DNA of 64,000 bases from an uncultured Aquimarina sp. (GTDB taxonomy: Bacteria; Bacteroidota; Bacteroidia; Flavobacteriales; Flavobacteriaceae). The stretch lies in assembly GCA_947496355.1 (NCBI GenBank), contig CANMCO010000006.1, positions 124,001 through 188,000 of the forward strand, written 5' to 3'. How positions within the stretch are numbered: position 1 is the first letter of the stretch; every line of letters begins with the position of its first letter. Of the stretch, positions 62,430-64,000 are shown piece by piece. The notes under the pieces are model-generated. The model made no database searches. It saw nothing but the letters and a program-made list of their open reading frames with translations, and was not told the DNA's origin. The translations under genes were made by a program, and so were the position numbers.

Positions 62430-64000
62430 TTACCTATACTTTTCGTTTATAATATCGACAACGGTATCTTTGAGTACCTGAATGTATGTTTTCAGAAGTT
62501 CTCCTTGATTGGTTGCAGCAATCCAAGGGTTCATAAATGTAGAAATGATAAAGTTTAAAGGCACATCTTCTACCTTTGACAAACCAGCTCTACTGTAGAG
62601 ATATGTCATAAATTTTTTACAATAATTATTAGGATCAAACTCAGATGCAGTAACAATTAACGGTGTTTTCTCGATATCATCTTGCCAAGGGTGAAAACTA
62701 AGCCTATTGTAAAGCTCATTGTTTAGATCACTCATTTTTTTCGGATCGGTATTTAATGTGCCATCCGCATTCTTAAAATTAAACATATAGGTAACAATGG
62801 TCTGATCTTGCCCCATATTTTTCAACAACTCCATTGCAGGCTTATCTGCAATAATTTCCTGATTGGGTACATCAATAATACGACTCTTCAGGAATAACAA
62901 TTCGTCTATTATTTCATTCTTACTTTTTCCTTCTTTGGCAGCTGGAAGTTCTATCAATGGTATACAAACAAACGGATTATCCTCAAGATCCATGCAAGCT
63001 AATTCTGCATAGAATTTTTTGGCAGCAAAAGTACATTCACTTAAAATTTTACCATATCCATCCTGATTTGTTTCAATAACTCTATGAGATAAATATACTG
63101 AAGCGGCTGCAGCTCCTGGTTTTGAACCTTCTACACCATACACTCCTACGGTAGGATCCAATCCTCCATGAAAAACCACGGGTGCTGTGAAAGCAACCAG
63201 GTTGCGCATAGCCGAGTTACGATAACACAATCCTCCAGCTGGATAAGGTACATAACCAGCCTTATGTGGGTCTATAGTAATAGAATCTGTATGGGCGAGC
63301 ATTTGATACTGGCGCACAACATAATCACTAATTGGTAAATAAGAAAAGTCATTTGAACCATCTTTGCTGCGGATCATAGAAGGGAAATAACCTCCCCAAG
63401 CGGCATCACCATGGATCGTAAACTCCAGCCCTTTTTTACGATATTTTTCACGAAGCTGTAGTACTTTTTCGAGATCATCGACTGCGCCTTCTTGTGTGGT
63501 TCCAATAATAGCAACTGCACTTATAACAGGAATTTGGTTTTCTACACAATCGGCTAATATGGCATCTAGTCTATCTATATCCATTCTTGTCGTCTTACCA
63601 TTTGGTACAATTCTGAGGTTTTGTTGCCCCAATCCTAATAGAGCAGCTGCTTTAGGCCATGAATAGTGTTGCGTATTTGGAGTTATAGCTACTGGAGCCT
63701 GAGAAACACCGCTAAGATATTGTTGATAAAAATTAAAAAAACCAAGTGTTTGAATTGAGTATTTACTTGTAGCTTTTTCTAACTCTTCTATTGTTATCTC
63801 AGGGTGGTTTTCTGTAATTATAGATGGTAGCGCTAACACCTCATCTATTGGTAAATTTAATGACTCCCATATATTAACTTCTAAAAGGCGCTTGTTTTCG
63901 CCTCTTAAAGTTTTTATTTCTAATGTACTTAGGGGCTTTAAAATCTTTTCGTTTCTAATTGCATTTTGAAGAGCAATGGCATAAAATTTCAGGTTACGAG
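62430..64000 (-). CDS. PLP-dependent group II-type decarboxylase (partial, N-terminus beyond the window)
   Basis: The reading frame stays open to the right edge, giving at least 523 residues; a GTG at 63839 lies inside the protein and is not its start. The fold-type I PLP signature is SITIDPHKAGYVPYPAG (PLP-binding Lys after His), with an upstream cofactor Asp/His in TIHGDAAWGGYFPS. This fits tyrosine/glutamate/aromatic amino-acid decarboxylases. N-terminal visible part: ENKRLLEVNIWESLNLP. It makes an amine plus CO2 from an amino acid; the substrate is not assignable without the missing part. Confidence 0.8.
   Translation of the reverse strand, partial: RNLKFYAIALQNAIRNEKILKPLSTLEIKTLRGENKRLLEVNIWESLNLPIDEVLALPSIITENHPEITIEELEKATSKYSIQTLGFFNFYQQYLSGVSQAPVAITPNTQHYSWPKAAALLGLGQQNLRIVPNGKTTRMDIDRLDAILADCVENQIPVISAVAIIGTTQEGAVDDLEKVLQLREKYRKKGLEFTIHGDAAWGGYFPSMIRSKDGSNDFSYLPISDYVVRQYQMLAHTDSITIDPHKAGYVPYPAGGLCYRNSAMRNLVAFTAPVVFHGGLDPTVGVYGVEGSKPGAAAASVYLSHRVIETNQDGYGKILSECTFAAKKFYAELACMDLEDNPFVCIPLIELPAAKEGKSKNEIIDELLFLKSRIIDVPNQEIIADKPAMELLKNMGQDQTIVTYMFNFKNADGTLNTDPKKMSDLNNELYNRLSFHPWQDDIEKTPLIVTASEFDPNNYCKKFMTYLYSRAGLSKVEDVPLNFIISTFMNPWIAATNQGELLKTYIQVLKDTVVDIINEKYR

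Overview
The window is AT-rich bacterial DNA from a member of the Bacteroidota, most likely a marine Flavobacteriaceae. The lineage call rests on four things: Bacteroidota-type promoters (TAnnTTTG at -7 with an upstream TTG), two large proteins with C-terminal domains typical of type IX secretion, a FecI/FecR/TonB-receptor set whose receptor carries an STN domain, and families common in flavobacteria (DUF2490, DUF6090, DUF5694, LytS/LytTR pairs). The genus cannot be fixed from this sequence; an Aquimarina-like organism is only a guess. No rRNA, tRNA, CRISPR array or intact insertion sequence was seen.

Layout. 0-3 kb: small stress or envelope genes (DUF3291, a PepSY-like protein, DUF2490, pirin). 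3-10 kb: three paralogous BvgS-like sensor kinases in tandem. The first has lost its phospho-accepting His, the second lacks a receiver domain and the third is complete; a DUF1853 gene follows. 10-16 kb: a MoxR-like ATPase and VWA pair on the minus strand, then an M28 peptidase and a class A beta-lactamase-like serine hydrolase. 16-25.5 kb: divergent ECF sigma factor and FecR, a TonB-dependent receptor, and a tightly packed operon of two organic-acid carriers, a fluoroacetate-dehalogenase-like hydrolase and a tartrate/malate dehydrogenase. This looks like one regulated uptake and breakdown unit for small organic acids. 25.5-40.6 kb: a decayed repeat region, a metallo-beta-lactamase-fold protein, a sortilin-like BNR protein, two Tiki/EreA-like proteins, a LytS/LytTR two-component pair, DUF2490 plus an isochorismatase-fold hydrolase, a lipase, an AraC regulator, an SRPBCC and VOC pair, and an alpha/beta hydrolase-OsmC fusion.

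40.7-51.3 kb is the most unusual part: a cassette array that looks like an integron without an integrase (a CALIN). About eleven small gene units, nearly all on the plus strand, are separated by long imperfect palindromes that end in GTT. In each of the first six units the 9-10 bases at the 5' boundary are perfectly complementary to the 9-10 bases that begin the palindrome at the 3' end of the same unit. That is what is expected if each unit once existed as a circle with one attC hairpin. Cargo includes a GNAT/HTH toxin-antitoxin-like pair with its own promoter, a Crp-like regulator with a hydrolase, an HNH/zinc-finger protein, lipoproteins, membrane proteins, a LysR/NTF2-like pair and a DinB protein. 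Two cassette genes carry in-frame stops, and one unit looks like a deletion fusion of two cassettes.

51.3-64 kb: an ArsR/SRPBCC operon with a visible operator, a secreted purple-acid-phosphatase-like protein and an M36 metallopeptidase (both with type IX sorting tails), a YdeI-like protein, a Cu/Zn superoxide dismutase lipoprotein, a Cys-rich lipoprotein, and a PLP-dependent decarboxylase that runs off the right edge.
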